Of a stretch of DNA of 20,057 nt, positions 7,471-13,137 are shown in pieces. Position 1 is the stretch's first letter, and each line of letters begins with the position of its first letter. The translations under genes and the position numbers were made by a program. A model generated the notes under the pieces. The model did no database searches. It was not told the origin of the DNA and was given only the letters and a program-made list of their open reading frames with translations. This DNA is from Lachnospiraceae bacterium UBA3401 (GTDB taxonomy: Bacteria > Bacillota > Clostridia > Lachnospirales > Lachnospiraceae): contig DEPD01000063.1 of assembly GCA_002358575.1 (NCBI GenBank), forward strand, positions 1 to 20,057, in the 5' to 3' direction.

Positions 7471-8208
7471 ATGGTTGTAGAATTAAAAGAAAATGAGCGT
7501 ATTGATGACTTGCAGCGAAATGGATATCAAATTATCCAGAATCCCCAGCAATTTTGTTTTGGTATGGATGCAGTGCTGCTGAGTGGTTTTGTGCATGTGA
7601 AGCGCGGCGAAGTAGTGCTCGATATGGGCACGGGAACAGGGATTATCCCATTACTGATTGCAGCAAAAACGCAGGCATCACAAATATTTGCCATTGAGAT
7701 TCAAAAGGAGAGCGCGGACATGGCGCGGCGCAGTGTGCGGCTTAACCATTTAGAGAAGAAGATTGAAATTGTGACAGGAGATTTAAAGGAAGCAGACCAA
7801 TTTTTTGACGCTGCTTCTTTTGATGTGATAACGTGCAATCCACCATATATGATTGGACAACATGGATTGCAAAATCCAGACGCGCCAAAGGCGATTGCGC
7901 GCCATGAAATTTTATGTACACTTGAAGATGTGGTTAGAACTGCTGCAAAATTATTAAGAACAGGTGGGCAGTTTTGTATGGTGCACAGACCGTTTCGGTT
8001 GGCGGAGATTTTGACAGTAATGACAAAGTATCGATTAGAACCAAAACGTATGCGATTGGTTTATCCCTATGCTGATAAGGAGCCAAATATGGTATTGATT
8101 GAAGGATGTCGCGGTGGCAGACCACGTATGACTGTGGAGAAACCATTGATTATTTTCAAGGCGCCAAATGTGTATACAGATGAAATTTGCGATACATATG
8201 GATTTTAG
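7471..8208 (+). CDS. tRNA1(Val) (adenine(37)-N6)-methyltransferase, 245 aa
   Basis: This is a class I SAM-dependent methyltransferase with motif I LDMGTGTGIIPLL (50-62), the acidic AIEIQ after strand 2, and motif IV NPPY at 123-126, the signature of amino-group N6-adenine methylation. The opening ERIDDLQRNGYQIIQNP and CFGMDAVLL are typical of the TrmN6/YabB family, which modifies A37 of tRNA1(Val). AGGG (7461-7464) lies 6 nt before ATG 7471; the in-frame ATG at 7444 has no ribosome site. Its place between yaaT and rsmI matches yabB in B. subtilis, although yabA and yazA are absent here. Confidence 0.9.
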   Translation: MVVELKENERIDDLQRNGYQIIQNPQQFCFGMDAVLLSGFVHVKRGEVVLDMGTGTGIIPLLIAAKTQASQIFAIEIQKESADMARRSVRLNHLEKKIEIVTGDLKEADQFFDAASFDVITCNPPYMIGQHGLQNPDAPKAIARHEILCTLEDVVRTAAKLLRTGGQFCMVHRPFRLAEILTVMTKYRLEPKRMRLVYPYADKEPNMVLIEGCRGGRPRMTVEKPLIIFKAPNVYTDEICDTYGF

Positions 8209-8265
8209 AAGAAGGCAAGATTTTATAGGTTCTAAACAGTTCTTTAGTGTTAGGTGGTGAGAGTG

Positions 8266-9120
8266 ATGACAGGAAAGTTATATTTGTGTGCGACGCCTAT
8301 TGGCAATTTAAAAGATATGACGCCGCGGGTGGTGGAAACATTACAGATGGTGGATTTGATAGCCGCGGAGGATACCAGAAACAGTATTAAATTGTTAAAT
8401 CATTTTGATATCCACACACCAATGACAAGTTATCATGAATATAATAAAGTTGAGAAGGCGCTCACATTAATTGAACAGATGCATCAAGGCAAAAATGTTG
8501 CATTGATCACAGATGCGGGGACACCTGCAATCTCTGACCCGGGAGAGATACTTGTGCAAAAGTGTTATGAGGCAGGGATTATAGTCACTTCTTTGCCAGG
8601 AGCAGCGGCGTGTATCACTGCATTGACGCTTTCTGGGCTGAGTACGCGGCGATTTTGTTTTGAGGGATTTCTGCCTGCGGACAAAAAGGAAAAAAAGGCG
8701 ATTTTGGAGGATTTGCAGAAGGAGTCTAGAACAATTATTTTATATGAGGCGCCTCATCATTTGGTGCGCACATTGGATGAGCTGTATGCCTCGCTTGGAG
8801 AGCGTAAATTGACGCTTTGTAGGGAACTGACAAAGAAGTTTGAGGAAATTATGCCAACGACGCTGCAAAATGCGCGTGCAATATTTGAGACACAAGAACC
8901 GCGGGGAGAATATGTGCTTGTGATCGAGGGCAGAAGCCTTTCTGAATTTCAGAGAGAACAAGAATGCAATTGGCAGAAAATATCAATTGAAGAACATATG
9001 TATCAGTATGAGTTGCAGGGAATCGAACATAAAGAAGCGATGAAACGAGTGGCAAAGGACCGAGGGATTTCTAAACGAGAAGTATATCAATATTTATTAA
9101 AAAAATTGGAGGGTCAATAG
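8266..9120 (+). CDS. rsmI: 16S rRNA (cytidine(1402)-2'-O)-methyltransferase RsmI, 284 aa
   Basis: RsmI methylates the 2'-OH of C1402 in the 16S decoding centre. All family motifs of this tetrapyrrole-methylase fold are present: ATPIGNLKD (9-17), AAEDTR (33-38), LITDAGTPAISDPG (80-93) and SLPGAAACITALTLSGL (109-125). The C-terminus has the short helical GISKREVYQYLLK. The start is ATG 8266, five nt after AGGTGGTGA (8252-8260), rather than the GTG codons inside that ribosome site. It is the last gene of the cluster; no clear terminator follows. Confidence 0.96.
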   Translation: MTGKLYLCATPIGNLKDMTPRVVETLQMVDLIAAEDTRNSIKLLNHFDIHTPMTSYHEYNKVEKALTLIEQMHQGKNVALITDAGTPAISDPGEILVQKCYEAGIIVTSLPGAAACITALTLSGLSTRRFCFEGFLPADKKEKKAILEDLQKESRTIILYEAPHHLVRTLDELYASLGERKLTLCRELTKKFEEIMPTTLQNARAIFETQEPRGEYVLVIEGRSLSEFQREQECNWQKISIEEHMYQYELQGIEHKEAMKRVAKDRGISKREVYQYLLKKLEGQ

Positions 9121-9170
9121 CACTATTTGGTATATTTTTTGTATTTTTAGGGAAATATTTGGAAAATACG

Positions 9171-9199
9171 TTGACAAATATATAGGAGAATACTATACT
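9171..9199 (+). promoter_or_regulatory. Consensus sigma-A promoter
   Basis: TTGACA (9171-9176) and TATACT (9194-9199) are separated by exactly 17 nt. No gene with a ribosome site follows for about 800 nt, so the transcript may be non-coding, a leader for the ACP gene, or a leftover from a decayed gene. Confidence 0.7.
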
Positions 9200-9259
9200 T
9201 CTGATTGTCAATAGGGAACTACACAAACTATAAATTGCGTTTTTATAGGAAAATGGCCA

Positions 9260-9393
9260 GTTATTTTTCACGGGACAGAAATATGCATATACTGCGCATT
9301 CCGTGAGAACATGATTCAGGTATGAGGGCGATTTTTGCGTGGGAAAACTTTGTATATCGCCCGAATGATGGTGTCCATGCCATGGATAGTAAC
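9260..9393. mobile_element. Small terminal-inverted-repeat element, copy A (134 bp)
   Basis: The left end GTTATTTTTCAC (9260-9271) and the right end ATGGATAGTAAC (9382-9393, reverse complement GTTACTATCCAT) are imperfect inverted repeats of the GTTACTnTTCAC type. Inside are GGGCGAT/ATCGCCC (9326-9332, 9355-9361) and GGACA/TGTCC pairings. It shares 22 bp exactly with copy C (9296-9317 versus 12949-12970) and a further 14 bp, GGGCGATTTTTGCG. The flanking octamers AATGGCCA and AATAGTTA differ only by three transitions, so they could be a decayed target duplication. No coding capacity. Confidence 0.65.
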
Positions 9394-9975
9394 AATAGTT
9401 ATATGGTTTGCAATCATACAGATCTTAAGAATGGACATCATATGACTGCATGAAATTGCATACAATGAGAGTAGAAGCTATATGGATTAGAAAATCTGAT
9501 TAGAAATTTTAAATTTGCACGACAGAGTTTTTCTTGCATGAAAGAATGCTAAAAGTGAGTATTTTTTTGGAAGCTATTATGAAATCAGAGATTTCCCAAT
9601 TCTGATTTATGGTCCGCTGAAGTGGCAAAATGTTGGTTAGTGTGTTTAGAGGAGAGAATGATATGTAACTAAGAAGTATACAGACGTGGGCACATATACT
9701 CAAAGATACTTAAAATCCAAAGTATAGCTTGTGCTGGCTTTATAGCAGGCGAAGTTGCGGAAGGAAAAGACCTTACCAGTTGGAACAGTCTGGTATAACA
9801 AAGATGCAGAAATCCGTGTGCAACTGGTCAATGGTCAAGTCCCGAAAACCAAGGGCAAAAAATAAAAAGTAAAATCTAGGAAAGGAAAAGCTAATTAGAT
9901 GAAATTCACAAAATCACACAGGCAAGTGAAGGTGGAAATGTGCCGATGACCGTGAGGTTGTAGCAAATCATCTAG
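9394..9975. other. Gene-free stretch with possible degraded coding remnants
   Basis: No intact gene is visible in this part of the 896-nt gap between rsmI and the ACP gene. Several short open stretches read like protein but are broken by stops and frame changes: one around 9547-9640 ending in IYGPLKWQNVG, one at 9746-9865 containing VWYNKDAEIRVQLVNG, and one around 9897-9962 containing DEIHKITQASEGGNVPM. None has a convincing start. They may be pieces of a decayed gene or genes, but I could not match them to a family. Confidence 0.3.
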
Positions 9976-10000
9976 CATATACACTTTTGTATATGTTTTT
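9976..10000 (+). terminator. Terminator-like hairpin just before the ACP gene
   Basis: CATATAC (9976-9982) pairs with GTATATG (9989-9995) around a 6-nt loop, followed by TTTTT. The stem is AU-rich and so modest in strength. It ends only 16 nt before the ACP start codon, so it could terminate the upstream transcript or act as an attenuator. Confidence 0.5.
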
Positions 10001-10016
10001 AGTAGCAAATTTTTAA

Positions 10017-10250
10017 ATGGAAAGAGTATTGGAAATTATCGAAGAACAGTTGCATTTAACAGGCGTAGAGCTCACAGAGGATTTAAACCTAAAAGATGAC
10101 CTTGGCGCAGATTCCATTGATTTGGTGGAATTAATTATGGCATTTGAGGACGAGTATGGTATTAATGCGGATTATGAAGAGATGGATAAGCGTGTAAAAA
10201 CAGTTGGCGATATTATCGAATATTTGAAGGAACAGGGAGCAGACATTTAA
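10017..10250 (+). CDS. Acyl carrier protein, 77 aa
   Basis: This small acidic protein carries the ACP signature LGADSIDLVELIMAFEDEYG. S33 in DSID is the 4'-phosphopantetheine attachment site that would hold growing acyl chains as thioesters. Length and start (MERVLEIIEEQL) are typical. It is not next to any fab or polyketide gene, so it may be a second, orphan ACP. The ATG directly follows an in-frame TAA, and I see no Shine-Dalgarno; the upstream bases are AGTAGCAAATTTTTAA. A hairpin terminator separates it from the convergent HxlR gene. The symbol acpP is withheld because the gene lies outside a fatty-acid cluster. Confidence 0.93.
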   Translation: MERVLEIIEEQLHLTGVELTEDLNLKDDLGADSIDLVELIMAFEDEYGINADYEEMDKRVKTVGDIIEYLKEQGADI

Positions 10251-10256
10251 AAATGT

Positions 10257-10296
10257 GTAAGAGAAAGGCAGCTAAAAACTGCCTTTCTTACTTTCT
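10257..10296. terminator. Bidirectional terminator between ACP and HxlR genes
   Basis: GAAAGGCAG (10263-10271) pairs perfectly with CTGCCTTTC (10279-10287). Outer GTAAG/CTTAC pairing adds length with a small bulge. T-rich sequence follows on the + strand, and an AT-rich tract with T residues follows on the - strand. It serves two convergent genes. Confidence 0.8.
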
Positions 10297-10626
10297 CTAC
10301 TCAATAACATTATTTTTCTTTTTATATTCTGTTCCCCATTCTGATAATGCATCCAAAACTGGTTTTAGGCTATAACCAGTTTCTGTCAGGGTGTATTCAA
10401 CGCGCGGAGGCACTTCTGCATATACTTTGCGAGTCAGCAGTCCGCTGTCCTCCATAGAGCGCAAGTTGGCTGTAAGAACTTTCTGAGATACATTTCCAAT
10501 TGATTTTTTCAGTTCGCCAAATCGTTTTGTCCCATCTAGTAAATCGCGTATAATTAGCACTTTCCAGCGGTCGCTAATCAGCAACAAAGTCGTTTCTACT
10601 GGACAGGCTGGCAACATTTTTTCCAT
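10297..10626 (-). CDS. HxlR-family transcriptional regulator, 109 aa
   Basis: The winged-helix HxlR pattern is complete: CPVETTLLLISDRWKVLIIRDLL, then RFGELKKSIGNVSQKVLTANLRSMEDSGLL and the wing R-VYAEVPPRVEYTLTETG. The near-N-terminal cysteine (C8) matches the position used for redox or electrophile sensing in some HxlR/HypR proteins, though that role here is inference. A ribosome site GAGGA (complement of 10633-10637) lies 6 nt upstream. A palindrome at 10650-10667 lies in its leader and suggests autoregulation. No divergent oxidoreductase, the usual HxlR target, is adjacent; the divergent neighbour is the HAD-like gene. Confidence 0.93.
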   Translation of the reverse strand: MEKMLPACPVETTLLLISDRWKVLIIRDLLDGTKRFGELKKSIGNVSQKVLTANLRSMEDSGLLTRKVYAEVPPRVEYTLTETGYSLKPVLDALSEWGTEYKKKNNVIE

Positions 10627-10649
10627 AAAAGATCCTCACTTCTCAATTA

Positions 10650-10667
10650 AATAAAATCGGTTTTATT
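10650..10667. promoter_or_regulatory. Operator-like palindrome upstream of the HxlR gene
   Basis: AATAAAA (10650-10656) and TTTTATT (10661-10667) form a perfect 7-bp inverted repeat around TCGG. It lies 24 nt before the regulator's start codon. HxlR proteins commonly bind AT-rich palindromes near their own gene, so it is a candidate operator. A second palindrome, TAACAA-T-TTGTTA (10775-10787), lies upstream of the HAD-like gene. Confidence 0.5.
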
Positions 10668-10819
10668 GATGTATTGCACTAGAATAATGAATTGCTTTAC
10701 ATTTTATGTATGTGGATTTATTATAAACTTGAAAGTAGGAAAAAACAAGCTGCAAAGATAAAAAGAGGCTTTTATAACAATTTGTTAAAATATCCTATGT
10801 AGAAAGGAGCAGAAATGGA

Positions 10820-11290
10820 ATGCGAATTTCATTTGATTTGGATGATACGCTTTTTGTGTCGGAGGAAACCTTTAAAGTGGAACCTGCATTGAAATTTCCT
10901 TTTCGCAAGATCTATAAAGAACGGCTGCGCTTAGGAACAGTTGCACTTTTGAATGATATTCGGCAACAGGGAATGGAGCTTTGGGTATATACCACCTCTT
11001 ATCGTTCTGAGCATTATATACGAGGCTTGTTTCACTGTTATGGAATAAAGTTCGATGGCGTTGTTAATGGGGCAAAACATGCCAGGGAAGTACAGTCAGG
11101 GCATATGGAAGCCATGCCATCGAAATATCCAAGTAAATATCGAATTGATTTACATATTGATGATGACCGTTCAGTTGCTGAGAATGGGAGAACTTATGGG
11201 TTTCATGTTTTTTTAGTAGGTGGTCAAGATGATGACTGGACAGATAAAATTAAAAGGGAAATCCAGCGTATCCGGTTGAATTATGTTTGA
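10820..11290 (+). CDS. HAD-like phosphatase domain protein, 156 aa
   Basis: The HAD motif I appears as FDLDDTLF with nucleophile D6 and acid/base D8. Motif II is probably YTTS (57-60), and motif IV is the acidic IDDDRSV (113-119). There is no large cap domain, and 156 residues is short, as in capless HAD phosphatases. Substrate is unknown. AAAGGAG (10803-10809) lies 10 nt before ATG 10820. The GNAT gene follows after 30 nt, so the two probably form an operon. It is divergent from the HxlR gene and could be one of its targets. Confidence 0.78.
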   Translation: MRISFDLDDTLFVSEETFKVEPALKFPFRKIYKERLRLGTVALLNDIRQQGMELWVYTTSYRSEHYIRGLFHCYGIKFDGVVNGAKHAREVQSGHMEAMPSKYPSKYRIDLHIDDDRSVAENGRTYGFHVFLVGGQDDDWTDKIKREIQRIRLNYV

Positions 11291-11320
11291 TAAAAATAAT
11301 GATAGAAGGTATTACAAAGC

Positions 11321-12073
11321 ATGTATAATAAAGATCAAATTAGAATGGAATGGAAGAGACAATTGGCAATTGATTTTAACTGCACTATAGAAGATTTTGA
11401 TAAGAAAGAAAATGTAATAACCATTGCGAAAAGCAATCAGGGCAGAAGAATTTATACACAGCAGAAGGAATTTTTTTCGATGGTTACACTTGGCGGAAAT
11501 GCTATTATTTCTGCGGATGAAAAGATGCATCCGTGGTTAAGGCGATGGGTTGCAGATAAGAATGGCATATGGCTTTTTGAACACAATCATTTGATGGAGC
11601 TGGAAATGGAGCTGCAAAAGTATGGAAAAAAACTGGGGCAGAGTCACCATATGTTTTTGCCAAAAGGGGAATGCAATGAGCCAACAATTAATTTTGCGCT
11701 GCAATGGTTTGAGCAGGATGCGATTATGAATTTGTATGGGCAAGAAGCGTTCTCAAATGCTCTGTGTGAAAAGTTTTTGCCACAGAGACCAGATATCTTG
11801 GCGGTTGGCGCCATGCAAGGAGAAAAAATAATAGGAATGGCGGGGTGTTCTGCAGACACAGCACTTTTTTGGCAGATTGGGATTGATGTGTTGCCTGCAT
11901 ATCGAGGAATGGGAATCGGAACAAAATTGGTTCAGCTTTTAAAAAATGAGACATTTCGGCGAGGAGCGATTCCTTTCTATGGAACAAGTTTATCGAACTT
12001 ACATTCATGGAATATTGCGATTAACTGTGGTTTTTATCCTGCGTGGGTTGAGATAGAGACAGTAGAGAAATAA
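11321..12073 (+). CDS. GNAT-family N-acetyltransferase, 250 aa
   Basis: The C-terminal third has the acetyl-CoA motif QIGIDVLPAYRGMGIGTKLVQLL, with RGMGIG as the pyrophosphate-binding loop, then FYGTSLSNLHSWNIAINCGF, a typical motif B and end. The N-terminal 150 residues are a separate region without a motif I recognise. The acceptor substrate is unknown. The start has AGAAGG (11304-11309) at a longish 11 nt. Only 10 nt separate its stop codon from a small mobile element at 12084, whose insertion left a duplicated octamer just downstream of the gene. Confidence 0.85.
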   Translation: MYNKDQIRMEWKRQLAIDFNCTIEDFDKKENVITIAKSNQGRRIYTQQKEFFSMVTLGGNAIISADEKMHPWLRRWVADKNGIWLFEHNHLMELEMELQKYGKKLGQSHHMFLPKGECNEPTINFALQWFEQDAIMNLYGQEAFSNALCEKFLPQRPDILAVGAMQGEKIIGMAGCSADTALFWQIGIDVLPAYRGMGIGTKLVQLLKNETFRRGAIPFYGTSLSNLHSWNIAINCGFYPAWVEIETVEK

Positions 12074-12075
12074 AT

Positions 12076-12083
12076 CTTACAAA
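12076..12083. repeat. Left target-site duplication of element B1
   Basis: CTTACAAA directly abuts the left inverted repeat of B1 and is repeated exactly at 12226-12233. Confidence 0.8.
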
Positions 12084-12225
12084 GTTACTGTTCACGCCCC
12101 GCCTGATTTTAGCACAATATTATGCATTGAAGGCGTAAACAGCAACAATTTTGCACACAAAATGCGAAAGTACAAGCATTTTGGCGCACGATTTTCACTA
12201 CGTTGACGGACGAGTGAACTGTAAC
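12084..12225. mobile_element. Small terminal-inverted-repeat element, copy B1 (142 bp), with 8-bp duplication
   Basis: The ends GTTACTGTTCAC (12084-12095) and GTGAACTGTAAC (12214-12225) are inverted repeats with one mismatch in 12. The perfect octamer CTTACAAA flanks both sides (12076-12083 and 12226-12233), as left by a cut-and-paste transposase. The interior has no gene but a perfect hairpin AAAATGC/GCATTTT (12159-12165, 12176-12182). The right 76 bp align without gaps to copy B2 at 12837-12912. This is a MITE-like, non-autonomous element; the transposase that moves it is not in the window. Confidence 0.85.
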
Positions 12226-12233
12226 CTTACAAA
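12226..12233. repeat. Right target-site duplication of element B1
   Basis: CTTACAAA directly follows the right inverted repeat of B1 and is identical to 12076-12083. Confidence 0.8.
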
Positions 12234-12264
12234 CAAATATTCCGAACTAATATACGAAATAGTA

Positions 12265-12293
12265 TTGACAAATACAATCACATGTTCTATACT
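12265..12293 (+). promoter_or_regulatory. Consensus sigma-A promoter with no adjacent gene
   Basis: TTGACA (12265-12270) and TATACT (12288-12293) are spaced by 17 nt, a perfect -35 and near-perfect -10. The next credible start codon is at 13138, about 840 nt downstream. The transcript would cross several strong inverted repeats. Confidence 0.7.
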
Positions 12294-12299
12294 AATCTT

Positions 12300-12367
12300 T
12301 AAGGAACCATTTACAAATAACATATACAACTTGCAATTATTTAAAAGTAATTTTTAACAGTTCCTTA
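12300..12367 (+). repeat. Inverted repeat TAAGGAAC/GTTCCTTA just after the promoter
   Basis: TAAGGAAC (12300-12307) and GTTCCTTA (12360-12367) are perfect 8-bp inverted repeats around a 52-nt AT-rich loop. The left arm would be at or near the 5' end of an RNA from the promoter at 12265. Confidence 0.4.
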
Positions 12368-12472
12368 GAATATTTCTTAGAGAGTGCACATCAAAAAACA
12401 TAAGCCTAATGGGATACGACGAATATTTTTGACATACACAATCGGAGAAATCGTTACAAAATGGTATAAAGA

Positions 12473-12509
12473 CCTATCCTCAAACGGTGTTGGCGCACCA
12501 TCGGATAGG
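12473..12509 (+). repeat. Hairpin CCTATCC/GGATAGG
   Basis: CCTATCC (12473-12479) pairs with GGATAGG (12503-12509), with inner GGTG/CACC pairing. No T-run follows, so it is not an obvious terminator. The hexamer CGTTAC occurs on both sides (12452 and 12513). Further small hairpins follow at GCGC/GCGC (12526-12539) and ACATTAA/TTAATGT (12579-12600). Confidence 0.45.
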
Positions 12510-12610
12510 CCTCGTTACATAAAACGCGCAGAATTGCGCTTATGATATTATTACATATTCAGGAACTAATATCAAGAGACATTAACACAATTCTTAATGT
12601 TTAAATTGGT

Positions 12611-12780
12611 TACTAGTGCTTTATCCAGACAGAAATTAGAGTTGTGTACTGTATAGTTCGTGCCAGTGCTAGGCAAAATTTCGACGGCGATGCGGTGGCA
12701 TCGTCTAGAAATTTTAACGACGCAACAGTGCGAAACAGGCGGTTTACGAATCTAATTTCTGACCGGATGGAGTACTAGTA
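12611..12780. repeat. 170-bp imperfect palindrome (element D)
   Basis: The outer arms are about 30 nt each: TACTAGT...CAGAAATTAGA from 12611, and TCTAATTTCTG...ACTAGTA ending at 12780. Most mismatches between the arms are G-U compatible in RNA. A central hairpin has perfect 8-bp AAAATTTC (12675-12682)/GAAATTTT (12708-12715) arms and an apical GATGC/GCATC stem. The whole can fold as one rod. No protein, no tidy flanking duplication. It could be a palindromic repeat unit or a structured RNA. Confidence 0.6.
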
Positions 12781-12809
12781 CACTCGTGCCAGTTTATGTC
12801 AGCTTATAA

Positions 12810-12912
12810 GTTATTGTGGTGTGAATTATAACAGACTTTGCACACAAAATGCGAAAGTGCAGGCATTTTGGCGCATGATTCCCACTACTTTGGCGTAGGT
12901 GTGAAAAGTAAC
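12810..12912. mobile_element. Small terminal-inverted-repeat element, copy B2 (left part divergent or deleted)
   Basis: The right 76 bp (12837-12912) align without gaps to B1 (12150-12225), including a 22-bp exact run and the conserved AAAATGC/GCATTTT hairpin. The right end GGTGTGAAAAGTAAC is clear. The left end is uncertain: GTTATTGTGG at 12810 is only a rough match, and the left arm is about 40 nt shorter than in B1. No target duplication is visible. Confidence 0.6.
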
Positions 12913-12913
12913 G

Positions 12914-13076
12914 GTTACTATTCATTGGTTAAGAATGCGCTGAACTGTGCATTCCGTGAGAACATGATTCGGGAGTGAAAATTTTGCACGGCAAAATGGG
13001 CGATTTTTGCGAAGCAAAATTCTGAATATCGTCCCGAATCGTTACTATGAGCGGCTCTCAGACTGTGAATAGTAAC
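12914..13076. mobile_element. Small terminal-inverted-repeat element, copy C (163 bp)
   Basis: GTTACTATTCA (12914-12924) and TGAATAGTAAC (13066-13076) are a perfect 11-bp inverted repeat. Inside, GATTCGGGA (12966-12974) pairs perfectly with TCCCGAATC (13032-13040), enclosing two small hairpins ATTTTGC-acg-GCAAAAT (12981-12997) and TTTTGC-gaa-GCAAAA. It shares two exact blocks with copy A (12949-12970, 12998-13011). A third GTTACTAT at 13041-13048 pairs with the right end. It begins one base after B2 ends. Confidence 0.75.
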
Positions 13077-13137
13077 TTAAATTGTGGGTTGTTGCAATTC
13101 ACATATCATTAAGAAATTGGAGGAAATGGAGGGTAAT

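Noticed and set aside
12151..12357. 68-codon open frame on the + strand
   Set aside because: It starts inside mobile element B1, runs across the element's right end and the promoter at 12265, has no ribosome site, and the sequence does not resemble a protein family.
12429..12470. TTGACA at 12429 with TATAAA at 12465 as a promoter
   Set aside because: The boxes are 30 nt apart, far beyond the usual 16-18 nt, and there is no acceptable -10 at the right distance.
9260..13076. Repeated blocks considered as a CRISPR array
   Set aside because: The repeats are few, irregularly spaced and have inverted ends; there are no equal-length spacers and no cas genes.
12810..13076. B2 and C as one composite element flanked by a target duplication
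   Set aside because: The octamers outside (12802-12809 and 13077-13084) do not match, and the left end of B2 is uncertain.
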